A program made the translations under genes and the position numbers. DNA of 34,507 nucleotides from DATLGD01 sp035540755 (GTDB lineage Bacteria > Actinomycetota > Actinomycetes > Mycobacteriales > SCTD01): contig DATLGD010000063.1 of assembly GCA_035540755.1 (NCBI GenBank), positions 1-34,507 of the forward strand, written 5' to 3'. Shown piece by piece: positions 7,254 through 15,273 of the stretch. Every line of letters begins with the position of its first letter. Positions within the stretch are counted from its first letter, which is position 1. Under the pieces are notes generated by a model. It saw only the letters and a list, made by a program, of their open reading frames with translations, had not been told where the DNA came from and searched no databases.

Positions 7254-7557
7254 CGTCCATCGCCTCCGCGCACCGCGCAGCGCCCGCGGCAGCGAGCAGC
7301 AGGGGGTCCGCTACGCCGTCGTGCTGCAGTCCGACGACCTCCTGCTCTCGACCACCCTCGTCGCTCCGACGTCGCAGTCCGCCCCTCCACGTGTCTTCCG
7401 CCCGACCATCACGATCGGCAGCGAGCCGACCCAGGTCCTGGTCGAGCAGACGGCCGCGGTCGACCCGACCAGGCTGGGCGAGCTCGTCGGGAACGTCAGC
7501 CGACGTGAGCTGGAGCAGATCGACAGCTCGCTCCGGCTCGTGCTGGAGCTCGACTGA
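7243..7557 (+). CDS. mazF: MazF/PemK-family endoribonuclease toxin
   Basis: A 104-aa protein starting with GTG at 7243, with GGAGAAG at 7232-7238 inside the antitoxin gene. The start MRGDVHRL matches the MazF N-terminal strand. RGSEQQGVRYAVVL corresponds to the conserved R-G-S-E-Q-x-G-x-R loop, and TTLVAPTSQS to the strand carrying the conserved catalytic Thr/Ser. MazF toxins cut single-stranded RNA at short sequences and arrest growth until neutralised by the antitoxin. The cleavage sequence cannot be predicted. Its length fits the family and no key residue is visibly missing, so it is probably active. Confidence 0.88.
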   Translation: MRGDVHRLRAPRSARGSEQQGVRYAVVLQSDDLLLSTTLVAPTSQSAPPRVFRPTITIGSEPTQVLVEQTAAVDPTRLGELVGNVSRRELEQIDSSLRLVLELD

Positions 7558-7599
7558 CGCAGCCGACCCGGCGCTGGATCGAGCACGCACCGCTTGCGG

Positions 7600-8241
7600 T
7601 CAGGCCACCAGGACGACGTGCAGCCGCCGCGGCCCGTGCACGCCCTCGACCCGCACCAGCTCGATGTCGCTGGTGGCGCTGGGACCGCTGATCCAGGTGA
7701 GCGGCCGCCGCGGGTCAAGCAGGCCGACCGCCTCGGGGACGGTCTGCACCACCTGCCCGGCGAGCACGACGCAGACGTGCAGGTCCGGCACCAGGCTGAC
7801 CGCCCGCCGCCCCTGACCGGCAGAGCCGTCGAGCACCAGCGTGCCCGTCTCCGCGACGGCGACCGCCGCGCCGGTCACCACGGCGTCGACGTCGTCCAGG
7901 ACCTGCGGCGACAGGTTGTCGTCAGCCAGCGTCTCGACGTCCGCGGCCGCGAGCCAGGCCGGCGGGAGGCCCGCAGGCACGACGACCCGCACCCGGCCGG
8001 CGGGCTCGTCGCCCGTGCCCGCGGCGAGGGCCTCGGCCACCGCCGACGGCACCCCCTGCTCGTCGGTGCGGTGCACCTCTGCCCGGTAGTCCTCGAGCCG
8101 GTCGACGAGCAGGTCCAGCAACGCCGGCGAGCCGGGCCGGTGCTCGCCGGCGAGGCGGTAGCGCCGGGCGACCGGCTCCGGTGGCGGCGCCGTGGCCAGG
8201 GCGCCGCGCAGCCGGGCCAGCACCTCCTCGCGGGCGCTCAC
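7600..8241 (-). CDS. lutC: LutC: LUD-domain subunit of lactate oxidation complex
   Basis: A 213-aa protein from GTG 8241. Its start overlaps the LutB stop in a GTGA quartet, giving tight translational coupling. An N-terminal helix (MSAREEVLARLRGAL) leads into a LUD domain: VVPAGLPPAWL, DAVVTGAAVAVAETGTLVL, then VPDLHVCVVLAGQVV and a C-terminal SGPSATSDIELVRVEGVHGP. The last is the signature of the family. LutC has no cofactor motif of its own and works with LutA and LutB, which replace flavin L-lactate dehydrogenases in many Gram-positives. It is the last gene of the 2-hydroxyacid block and converges on mazF. Confidence 0.9.
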   Translation of the reverse strand: MSAREEVLARLRGALATAPPPEPVARRYRLAGEHRPGSPALLDLLVDRLEDYRAEVHRTDEQGVPSAVAEALAAGTGDEPAGRVRVVVPAGLPPAWLAAADVETLADDNLSPQVLDDVDAVVTGAAVAVAETGTLVLDGSAGQGRRAVSLVPDLHVCVVLAGQVVQTVPEAVGLLDPRRPLTWISGPSATSDIELVRVEGVHGPRRLHVVLVA

Positions 8242-9740
8242 GAGCGACCGCCGCGGGCGCGGGCCCACCACTGGCGGAAGGTCTCGCGCGGCGGCGCGGG
8301 AGCGTCCCGCGCCGACGTCCACCCCGACAGCGGGCCGGGAAGCGAACGGATCCGCCGGCCGAGCCCGTGCTCGCCGCGGGCCAGCAGCCGCCCGACCCGC
8401 GAGGCCCGCTGCGCCCGGCCGAACCGCTGCGGGTCCTGCATCAGCCACGAGGCCGCAGCCATCGCCGTGGCCTCCGGTCCCGGCAGCCGGGAGGTCTCGC
8501 GAGCGGCGTCGACGTGCTGCCGGCGCAGGTCGACGAGGATCGACGGGATGTCGATCTTGACCGGGCAGACGTCGTAGCAGGCGCCGCACAGCGAGGAGGC
8601 GTACGGCAGGGACGCGTTGTCCTCGACGCCGGTCATCTGCGGTGACAGCACGGCGCCGATCGGCCCGGGGTAGACCGAGCCGTAGGCGTGCCCGCCGGTG
8701 CGCTCGTAGACCGGGCAGACGTTCAGGCACGCCGAGCAGCGGATGCAGTGCAGCGCAGAGCGGCCCACCTCGTCGGCGAGCACGGCGCTGCGGCCGTTGT
8801 CGAGCAGCACCAGGTGGAACGCCTGCGGACCGTCGCCGGGCACGACGCCCGTCCACATGGACGTGTACGGGTTCATCCGCTCGCCGGTGGACGAGCGCGG
8901 GAGCAGCTGCAGCAGCACCTCGACGTCGCGCCAGGTGGGCACGACCTTCTCCACGCCCATCACGGTGATGAGGGTCTCGGGCAGGGTCAGGCACATCCGC
9001 CCGTTGCCCTCGGACTCGACGACGGCCAGGGTGCCGGTGTCGGCGACCGCCAGGTTGGCGCCGGACACCGCCACCCTGGCGGACAGGAACTTGCGTCGCA
9101 GGTGCGCGCGGGCGGCCATCGCCAAGCGGCGGGGGTCGTCGGTGAGGTCGGCCGGGGCGGCCAGCCCGACACGACCCATCTCGCGCAGGAAGATCTCGCG
9201 GATCTCGGCCCGGTTGCGGTGGATCGCCGGGACGAGGATGTGCGAGGGCTTGTCGTCGCCGAGCTGGACGATCAGCTCGGCGAGGTCGGTCTCCCAGGCC
9301 AGGATCCCGGCGTCGGCCAGCGCCTCGTTGAGGCCGATCTCCTGGGTGGCCATCGACTTGACCTTGACCACCTCGTCGGCGCCGGTCGCCCGGACCAGCT
9401 CGGTGACGACGGCGTTGGCCTCGTGGGCGTCACGGGCCCAGTGCACCTGCCCGCCGGCGGCGGTCACCGACGCCTCCAGCTGCTCCAGCAGCTCGGGCAG
9501 GCGCGCCATCGCCTCGGTCTTCAGGGCCGCGCCGGCGTCGCGCAGCTCCTCCCAGTCGGGGACCTCGGCAACCACCGCGGCCCGCTTGGCCCGGATCGTG
9601 CCGGTGGCCTTGCCGAGGTTGCGCCGCAGCTGGGTGTCGGCCAGCGCCCGGCGCGCGGCGTCGGGGAACGACTCGTCGCCGCGCAGGTGGCCGACGCCGC
9701 GCGGCGCCACCACCGGCATGCCCAGGTGCACGGTGGTCAT
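8238..9740 (-). CDS. lutB: LutB: iron-sulfur LUD-domain subunit
   Basis: A 500-aa protein from ATG 9740, overlapping LutA in an ATGA quartet. Residues about 60-290 form the LUD domain (VVKVKSMATQEIGLNEAL, ADTGTLAVVESEGNGRMC). Two [4Fe-4S] ferredoxin motifs follow: CIRCSACLNVCP and CGACYDVCP. The C-terminus is a helical tail. In Bacillus LutABC this subunit is part of the L-lactate oxidation complex that passes electrons towards the respiratory chain. All cluster cysteines are present and the length is normal. It belongs to the single minus-strand block that also carries the permease and glycolate oxidase genes. Confidence 0.93.
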   Translation of the reverse strand: MTTVHLGMPVVAPRGVGHLRGDESFPDAARRALADTQLRRNLGKATGTIRAKRAAVVAEVPDWEELRDAGAALKTEAMARLPELLEQLEASVTAAGGQVHWARDAHEANAVVTELVRATGADEVVKVKSMATQEIGLNEALADAGILAWETDLAELIVQLGDDKPSHILVPAIHRNRAEIREIFLREMGRVGLAAPADLTDDPRRLAMAARAHLRRKFLSARVAVSGANLAVADTGTLAVVESEGNGRMCLTLPETLITVMGVEKVVPTWRDVEVLLQLLPRSSTGERMNPYTSMWTGVVPGDGPQAFHLVLLDNGRSAVLADEVGRSALHCIRCSACLNVCPVYERTGGHAYGSVYPGPIGAVLSPQMTGVEDNASLPYASSLCGACYDVCPVKIDIPSILVDLRRQHVDAARETSRLPGPEATAMAAASWLMQDPQRFGRAQRASRVGRLLARGEHGLGRRIRSLPGPLSGWTSARDAPAPPRETFRQWWARARGGRS

Positions 9741-10465
9741 CCGGTGGCCGCCAGGACCTCGGCGAGGTGGACCGTGCGGACGCCGGTGCGCAGCCGGGAC
9801 AGGCCGCCGCCGATGTGCATCAGGCAGGACGCGTCGCCGGCGGTGCACACCTCGGCCCGGGTCGTGAGCACGCTGCGCATCTTGTCGGCCAGCATCGCGG
9901 TGGAGGTGTCGGCGTTCTTGAGCGCGAACGTGCCGCCGAAGCCGCAGCACTGCTCGGCGTCCGGCAGCTCGACCAGCTCGAGGCCGCGCACGTGGCGCAG
10001 CAGCCGCAGCGGCTTGTCGCCGACGCGGAGCAGCCGCAGCGAGTGGCAGGTGGGGTGGTAGGTGACCCGGTGCGGGTAGTAGGCGCCGACGTCCTCGACA
10101 CCGAGCACGTCGACGAGCAGCTCGCTCAGCTCGTAGGTGCGGGCGGCGACGGCCCGGGCGTCGGCGGCCAGGACGGCGTCGCCGTACCGCTCGGCCACCA
10201 TGGCGTGCTGGTGGCGCACGCACCCGGTGCACGAGCCCGACGGCACGACCACGGCGTCGTACCCGGCGAACGTGCGGGTCGAGCGCCGCACCAGCGGGAG
10301 CGCCTCGCGCTGGTAGCCGGTGTTGACGTGCATCTGCCCGCAGCAGGTCTGCTCGGGCGGGAACACGACCTCGTGCCCGAGCCGCTCGAGCAGCGTCACG
10401 GTGGCCCGGGCGACGTCCGGGAAGAGCGTGTCGGCCAGGCACGTGGCCATCAGCGCGATGCGCAC
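9737..10465 (-). CDS. lutA: LutA: CCG-domain (heterodisulfide-reductase-like) subunit
   Basis: A 242-aa protein from ATG 10465 (MRIALMATCLADTLFPD). It has two CCG-type cysteine-rich domains. The first includes PPEQTCCGQMHVNTGY and PSGSCTGCVRHQH. The second includes YHPTCHSLR and EQCCGFGGTFALKNADTS. This is the standard LutA/GlcF-like Cys-rich architecture, here without N-terminal ferredoxin motifs, as expected for LutA. It acts with LutB and LutC in L-lactate oxidation to pyruvate. It starts 25 nt after the permease stop, and its own stop overlaps the lutB start. Confidence 0.93.
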   Translation of the reverse strand: MRIALMATCLADTLFPDVARATVTLLERLGHEVVFPPEQTCCGQMHVNTGYQREALPLVRRSTRTFAGYDAVVVPSGSCTGCVRHQHAMVAERYGDAVLAADARAVAARTYELSELLVDVLGVEDVGAYYPHRVTYHPTCHSLRLLRVGDKPLRLLRHVRGLELVELPDAEQCCGFGGTFALKNADTSTAMLADKMRSVLTTRAEVCTAGDASCLMHIGGGLSRLRTGVRTVHLAEVLAATG

Positions 10466-10490
10466 GGACCAGCCTCTCGACCCGCCGGTC

Positions 10491-12398
10491 TCATCGCTCC
10501 CGGCGGGCGGCGCCCGGGTCGGGGCCGAGGTCGGTGCGGCCCTCGTCCGGATCGCCCGCCGCGACCCCGCCGGCAGGTTCGCCGGCCCGCGCGGAGCCGC
10601 CCTCGCCCGGCGGCACGAGCTCGGGGTTCGGCTTGCCCGGCGAGCGGCGCAGAGCCACGATCAGCCCCGCGACGCCGGCCAGCACGATCAGCAGCCACAG
10701 CGTGCTGAGGTTGGCGCCGAAGCCGTAGATGGCGACCAGCGATACCGCTCCGGCCATGAAGCAGTAGTAGATCGTCGGCAGCACCGTCTTGCGGATGAGG
10801 TCACCCTCGCGCCCGATCAGGCCGACGGTCGCCGAGGCGGCCACGATGTTGTGCACGGTGATCATGTTGCCGGCCGCGCCGCCGACCGCCTGGGTCGCGA
10901 CGACCGTGTCGGGCGTGACGCCGATCTGCTCGCCGGTGGAGAACTGGAACAGCGAGAACATCAGGTTGCTCACCGTGTTGCTGCCGGCCACGAACGCGCC
11001 GAGCGCGCCGATCCACGGCGCGAACGCCGGCCAGCCGCCACCGGCCACGTTGGCCGCGCCAGAGGCCAGCGTCAGCGGCATCGACATCATGTCCGAGTCG
11101 TTGAAGGCCGGCCCGGAGTTGATGAAGACGCGCACCAGCGGCAGGGCGAACAGCAGTGCCACCGCCGCGCCGGCGAGCTGGCTGCCGGCGACCTTCCACG
11201 ACTCCGCGATCTGCGCCGGCTTCATCCGGTGCAGCCCGTAGGTGATCAGGCAGGTGACGATGAACAGGAACCCCGGCAGGTACACCGGCTCGAGGGTCTG
11301 GCTGACCGTCGTGCCGAAGATGTTCTCCACCGCCACCACGCGCCAGCCGCCGCGCAGGAAGTCGGTGAGCGGGCTGATGGTGCGGGTCAGGACGAGCAGC
11401 AGGGCCACCACGACGTAGGGCGTCCAGGCCAGCCAGATGCTCATCTTGCGCTGGGTGATGTCGTCGGTGGCCGGCGCCAGGCTGCCCATCCAGGACGGCG
11501 CCCAGCGCTCGCGCGGCGGGAAGTCCCACACCTGCTTGGGCATGAGGAAGCCCCGGCTCGAGGCGAACATGACCACCACGAGGCCGGTGAGGCCGCCGAG
11601 CAGCGACGGGAACTCCGGGCCGAGCAGGGCGGCGACCGTGACCGAGGGGATGGTCATGGCGAACGCGGCGAACAGCGCGAACTTCCAGACCGCCAGGCCG
11701 TCGCCGAAGCGGCGGCGCTCGCCGAAGAAGCCGCACAGCATGCACGCCAGCGCGAGCGGGATGAGCGTGCCCACGACCGCGTGCATGAGCGCGACCTGCA
11801 GACCGATCCGCTCGAGGTAGCCGGGCATCTCCAGGCCGAGCACGGTGAGCCGCTCCTGCACCGCAGGGTCGCCGGTCAGGCCGCCGTTGACCCCGACGAG
11901 GATCGGCGTGCCGACGGCGCCGAAGCTCACCGGCGTGCTCTGGATGATCAGACCGACCATCACCGCGGCCATCGCCGGGAAGCCGAGCGCGAGCAGCAGC
12001 GGCGCGACGACGGCGGCCGGCGTGCCGAACCCGGAAGCGCCCTCGATGAAGCTGCCGAACAGCCAGCCGATGATGATCGCCTGCACCCGCCGGTCGGGGC
12101 TGATGCTGGTGAAGCCGGCCCGGATGGTGCTCATCGCGCCGCTCTTGGTGAGGGTCTCGAGCAGCAGGAGCGCGCCGAAGACGATGTACAGCAGGGTCGC
12201 GGCGATGAGCAGCCCCTGCACGGTCGAGGCGGCGATGGCGGTCGGCGTCATGTCCCACGCCAGCAGTCCGACCGCGACCACGACGACGAAGCCGATCGGC
12301 ATGGCCCGCTTGGCGGGCCAGCGCAGGCCGACCAGCAGCACGCCGACCACGAGGATCGGCGAGAACGCCAGCAGGCTGAGCACGGCCAGGTTGTCCAT
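10491..12398 (-). CDS. lctP: L-lactate/glycolate permease, LctP (LldP/GlcA) family
   Basis: A 635-aa polytopic membrane protein with 12 or more hydrophobic helices. Family hallmarks are WLFGSFIEGASGFGTPAAV at about 115-135 and STPVSFGAVGTPILVGVNGG after it. The C-terminal AVGGAAGNMITVHNIVAASA region is also conserved. Members import L-lactate, D-lactate and glycolate with protons. Its position between glcF and lutA suggests that one transporter feeds both the glycolate oxidase and lactate oxidation enzymes. It starts with ATG at 12398, 48 nt after glcF. The family is certain and the substrate is inferred from context. Confidence 0.95.
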   Translation of the reverse strand: MDNLAVLSLLAFSPILVVGVLLVGLRWPAKRAMPIGFVVVVAVGLLAWDMTPTAIAASTVQGLLIAATLLYIVFGALLLLETLTKSGAMSTIRAGFTSISPDRRVQAIIIGWLFGSFIEGASGFGTPAAVVAPLLLALGFPAMAAVMVGLIIQSTPVSFGAVGTPILVGVNGGLTGDPAVQERLTVLGLEMPGYLERIGLQVALMHAVVGTLIPLALACMLCGFFGERRRFGDGLAVWKFALFAAFAMTIPSVTVAALLGPEFPSLLGGLTGLVVVMFASSRGFLMPKQVWDFPPRERWAPSWMGSLAPATDDITQRKMSIWLAWTPYVVVALLLVLTRTISPLTDFLRGGWRVVAVENIFGTTVSQTLEPVYLPGFLFIVTCLITYGLHRMKPAQIAESWKVAGSQLAGAAVALLFALPLVRVFINSGPAFNDSDMMSMPLTLASGAANVAGGGWPAFAPWIGALGAFVAGSNTVSNLMFSLFQFSTGEQIGVTPDTVVATQAVGGAAGNMITVHNIVAASATVGLIGREGDLIRKTVLPTIYYCFMAGAVSLVAIYGFGANLSTLWLLIVLAGVAGLIVALRRSPGKPNPELVPPGEGGSARAGEPAGGVAAGDPDEGRTDLGPDPGAARRER

Positions 12399-12446
12399 CT
12401 GGAGGGCCTCTCGTCGTCAGGCGGTACGGGGTTCGGGTCGGCAGGG

Positions 12447-14066
12447 TCAGCGGGTGCGGGCAGCGGGTCGGGGCAGGGCGGTGCCGGGCCCGTTCAGGGC
12501 GCTGTCGAGGAGCTCGTCGAGCGGGACGCCGCGGATCGAGGCGTCGAGCACCTGCACGGTGTGGGCCACCGGCATCCGGGTTCCCATCCGCGCCAGCGTC
12601 GTGGCCACCTGCATCCAGCAGCCGGGGTTGGCGGTGACCATCAGCTGCGCGCCGGTGTCGAGCACGGCCTGGGCCTTGCGCTCGCCGAGCTCGCGGGCCG
12701 GCTCGGGCTGCAGCATGTTGTAGGTGCCGGCGCTGCCGCAGCAGATCTCGGCCTCGCGCAGCTCGCGCAGCTCGAGGCCGGGTATCGCGCTCAGCAGGGC
12801 CCGGGGCTGGGAGCGCACCCCCTGGGCGTGCGCGAGGTGGCAGGCGTCCTGGTAGGCCACCGAGACCGGCAGCGGGTGCCGCTCGGCGACCGGCCCGAGC
12901 TCGACGAGCAGCTCGGTGACGTCGCGGACCTTCTCGGCCAGCGCCTCGGCGCGCTGCGCCCACTGCGGCTCGTCGCGCAGCTGGTGGCCGTACTCCTTGA
13001 GGTTGCTGCCGCACCCGGCGGCGTTGACCACGATCGTGTCGACGCCGGCCCGCTCGAAGACCTCGATGGCCGACTTGGCGAAGCCCAGCGCCTGCTCCTC
13101 GCGGCCGCCGTGGGCGGACAGCGCGCCGCAGCAGCCCTGCCGCTTCGGGACGACGACGTCGCAGCCCTCGGCGGTGAGCACCCGGACCGTGGCGGCGTTG
13201 ACGTCGGGGAAGAAGGTGCCCTGCACGCACCCGGTGAGCAGCCCGACGGTGCGCCGCCGGCTGCCGACGGCGGGGTTGTGCTCGGCCAGCTTCTGCACCT
13301 TGCCGAGCTTGGGCGCCAGCGACTCCATCGCCTGCAGGGGCGCGGGCAGCCGGCCCAGCAGCCCGCTGCGGGCGAACAGGGTCCCCAGCCCGCTGGCCTG
13401 GTAGGCGCGCAGCGGGCCGCGCAGCGCCCGCAGCCGTCGGGGGTAGGGGAACAGCGCGTAGATCGCGTCGCGGTACAGCTTCTCGGCGCGAGGGCGCTCG
13501 TAGCGCCGCTCGACCTGCGCGCGGGTGGCCTCGATGAGCTTGTCGTACTGCACGCCGGACGGGCACGCCGTCACGCAGGCCATGCAGCCCAGGCACTGGT
13601 CGAGGTGGCGGACCATGTCCGGCCCCATCGCCTCGCCCTCCAGGCCCTCCTTCATCAGGTAGACGCGCCCGCGCGGGCTGTCCATCTCCTCGCCCCACAG
13701 CACGTAGGTCGGGCAGCTGGGCAGGCAGAAGCCGCAGTGCACGCAGTCGCCGACCAGCGCGGCGTCCGGCGGGTGGTGGTCGTCGAAGGCCGGCGACACC
13801 GGCGCGCCGACCCGCGGCATCCCGAGGCCGACGGTGGCCGCGCCGGTGCCCCCGGGCAGGGACAGGCTCTGCGCCAGATCCAGCGGGCGACGGGCACCGA
13901 CCACCTCTGCGGTGGCCTGGTCGGTGGCGCGCACCGCACCGGTGGCGGCGCCGTCCGGCAGGTCCTCGGTCGAGTCGCGGACGGCGGCGGTGCCGCGCGA
14001 GGCGCCCGGCGCCCCGGCGGGCGGCGTGTCGCCGCGGGGCCCCGAGCCGGGGGTCGTCTCGGTCAT
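12447..14066 (-). CDS. glcF: GlcF: glycolate oxidase iron-sulfur subunit
   Basis: A 539-aa protein from ATG 14066. Two ferredoxin motifs appear at CVHCGFCLPSCPT (first Cys is residue 108) and CLGCMACVTACPSG. They are followed by two CCG domains (KRQGCCGALSAHGG, NAAGCGSNLKEY, AEICCGSAGTYNM, NPGCWMQ). GlcF carries electrons from the GlcDE flavin subunits to the quinone pool. The first 100 residues are a low-complexity Gly/Ala/Pro/Thr-rich extension absent from the roughly 407-aa E. coli protein. A later start at Met83 (MPRVGAPVSPAFDD) would shorten it to 457 aa. The upstream ATG has only a weak AGGCAGGG ribosome site, so the true start is uncertain. Confidence 0.92.
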   Translation of the reverse strand: MTETTPGSGPRGDTPPAGAPGASRGTAAVRDSTEDLPDGAATGAVRATDQATAEVVGARRPLDLAQSLSLPGGTGAATVGLGMPRVGAPVSPAFDDHHPPDAALVGDCVHCGFCLPSCPTYVLWGEEMDSPRGRVYLMKEGLEGEAMGPDMVRHLDQCLGCMACVTACPSGVQYDKLIEATRAQVERRYERPRAEKLYRDAIYALFPYPRRLRALRGPLRAYQASGLGTLFARSGLLGRLPAPLQAMESLAPKLGKVQKLAEHNPAVGSRRRTVGLLTGCVQGTFFPDVNAATVRVLTAEGCDVVVPKRQGCCGALSAHGGREEQALGFAKSAIEVFERAGVDTIVVNAAGCGSNLKEYGHQLRDEPQWAQRAEALAEKVRDVTELLVELGPVAERHPLPVSVAYQDACHLAHAQGVRSQPRALLSAIPGLELRELREAEICCGSAGTYNMLQPEPARELGERKAQAVLDTGAQLMVTANPGCWMQVATTLARMGTRMPVAHTVQVLDASIRGVPLDELLDSALNGPGTALPRPAARTR

Positions 14067-14083
14067 GCGCCCTGCCTCTGCAT

Positions 14084-15271
14084 CTAAATCCCTCCGACGA
14101 AGCGGCCCGGCGACATCCGGTGCTCGGGGTCGAACCGCTCCTTGACGCGGCGCATGAGCGGCAGCGCGTTCCCCACCGGCCCCCAGTGGTCGAGGGCCGG
14201 TCGCACGTCCTGCGGCGCGTGCAGCAGCACCGCTGTGCCGTCGTGCGGCACCAGCGCCTCGCGCAGCGCCGGCAGCGCCGTGGGGGCTCCGGCTGCGTCG
14301 ATCGCGGCGTACGTGACGCCGGTGGCCGCCGACGCCGCGACCGCGCTGCCGGGCGGCAGCGCGGCGAGCACGGCAGGCAGGCCGGTGGGCAGGTGGGCCA
14401 GGCGCAGGTGCACCTGGTCGGGCGTGCCGGGCCGGCGGCCGAACGCCGCCGGCAGCTCCTCGGTGACCGTGCCGCCGCCGAGCAGCGCCACCGCCGCCTC
14501 CGCCTGGGCGGTCACCGACTCGGCGATCGACTCGAAGACGACGACGAGCTGGCCCTGCCCGCCGGCTGTCGCGAACAGCTCGACCGCCGACGGCGTCAGG
14601 GTGGAGCGGAACACGGTGATCGCCAGCGGCCCGGCGTCCGCGGCGTCGGGCAGGTCGAGCACGACGACCGACCGGGCCGGCGGCACCGGGTGCAGCCGCC
14701 AGGTGGTGGAGACGACGACGCCGAGCGTGCCGTGCGCACCGGTGTAGAGCTTGCCCAGGTCGTAGCCGGCGACGTTCTTGACGACCTTGCCGCCGGCCTT
14801 GGCCACGGTGCCGTCGGCCAGCACCACGGTGACGCCGATGAGCAGGTCGCGCACGGTGCCGTAGCGCAGCCGCCGCGGCCCCGAGGCGTTGGCACTCACC
14901 ACCCCGCCGAGGGTCGCGCCGGTCTCCGTGGGGTCGAGCCCGAGCAGCTGCCCGGCCCCGCCGACGGAGGCCTGCAGGTCGGCCAGGCGCACCCCCGCCT
15001 CGGCGATGACGACCAGGTCGCCGGCGACGTGCTCGACGACGCGGTCCAGGCCGGTGGTGTCGAGCAGCAGGTCGCACGAGCTCGGCGGCGCCGCCCAGCC
15101 GAGCTTGGTCCGGCCGCCGGCGGGGACGACGGTGCGCCCGGCGCCGGCGGCCTCGCGCAGCACAGCGGCGACGTCCTCGATGCTCGAGGGCCGGACCACC
15201 TCGGCCGGGACGACCCCGCCGACGGCGTCGTCGCTCGTGCCGGCGCGGCGCTGCACGGTCGCCGTCGGCAC
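14084..15271 (-). CDS. glcE: GlcE: glycolate oxidase FAD-binding subunit
   Basis: A 395-aa protein from GTG 15271, two nt after the glcD stop. It carries a PCMH-type FAD-binding domain: VVRPSSIEDVAAVLREA, VVPAGGRTKLGWA, GLDPTETGATLGGVVSANA and GKVVKNVAGYDLGKLYTGA. The usual GlcE C-terminus follows (FDPEHRMSPGRFVGGI). GlcE pairs with GlcD to form the flavoprotein part of the glycolate oxidase. Its length fits the family (about 350-400). It is translationally linked to glcD and followed 17 nt later by glcF. Confidence 0.93.
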   Translation of the reverse strand: MPTATVQRRAGTSDDAVGGVVPAEVVRPSSIEDVAAVLREAAGAGRTVVPAGGRTKLGWAAPPSSCDLLLDTTGLDRVVEHVAGDLVVIAEAGVRLADLQASVGGAGQLLGLDPTETGATLGGVVSANASGPRRLRYGTVRDLLIGVTVVLADGTVAKAGGKVVKNVAGYDLGKLYTGAHGTLGVVVSTTWRLHPVPPARSVVVLDLPDAADAGPLAITVFRSTLTPSAVELFATAGGQGQLVVVFESIAESVTAQAEAAVALLGGGTVTEELPAAFGRRPGTPDQVHLRLAHLPTGLPAVLAALPPGSAVAASAATGVTYAAIDAAGAPTALPALREALVPHDGTAVLLHAPQDVRPALDHWGPVGNALPLMRRVKERFDPEHRMSPGRFVGGI

Positions 15272-15273
15272 GC

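Noticed and set aside
10320..14087. A plus-strand open frame of over 1200 codons opposite the permease and glcF genes
   Set aside because: It is antisense to well-recognised genes, has low-complexity Arg/His/Gln-rich composition and no domain. Such frames are an expected by-product of high third-position GC.
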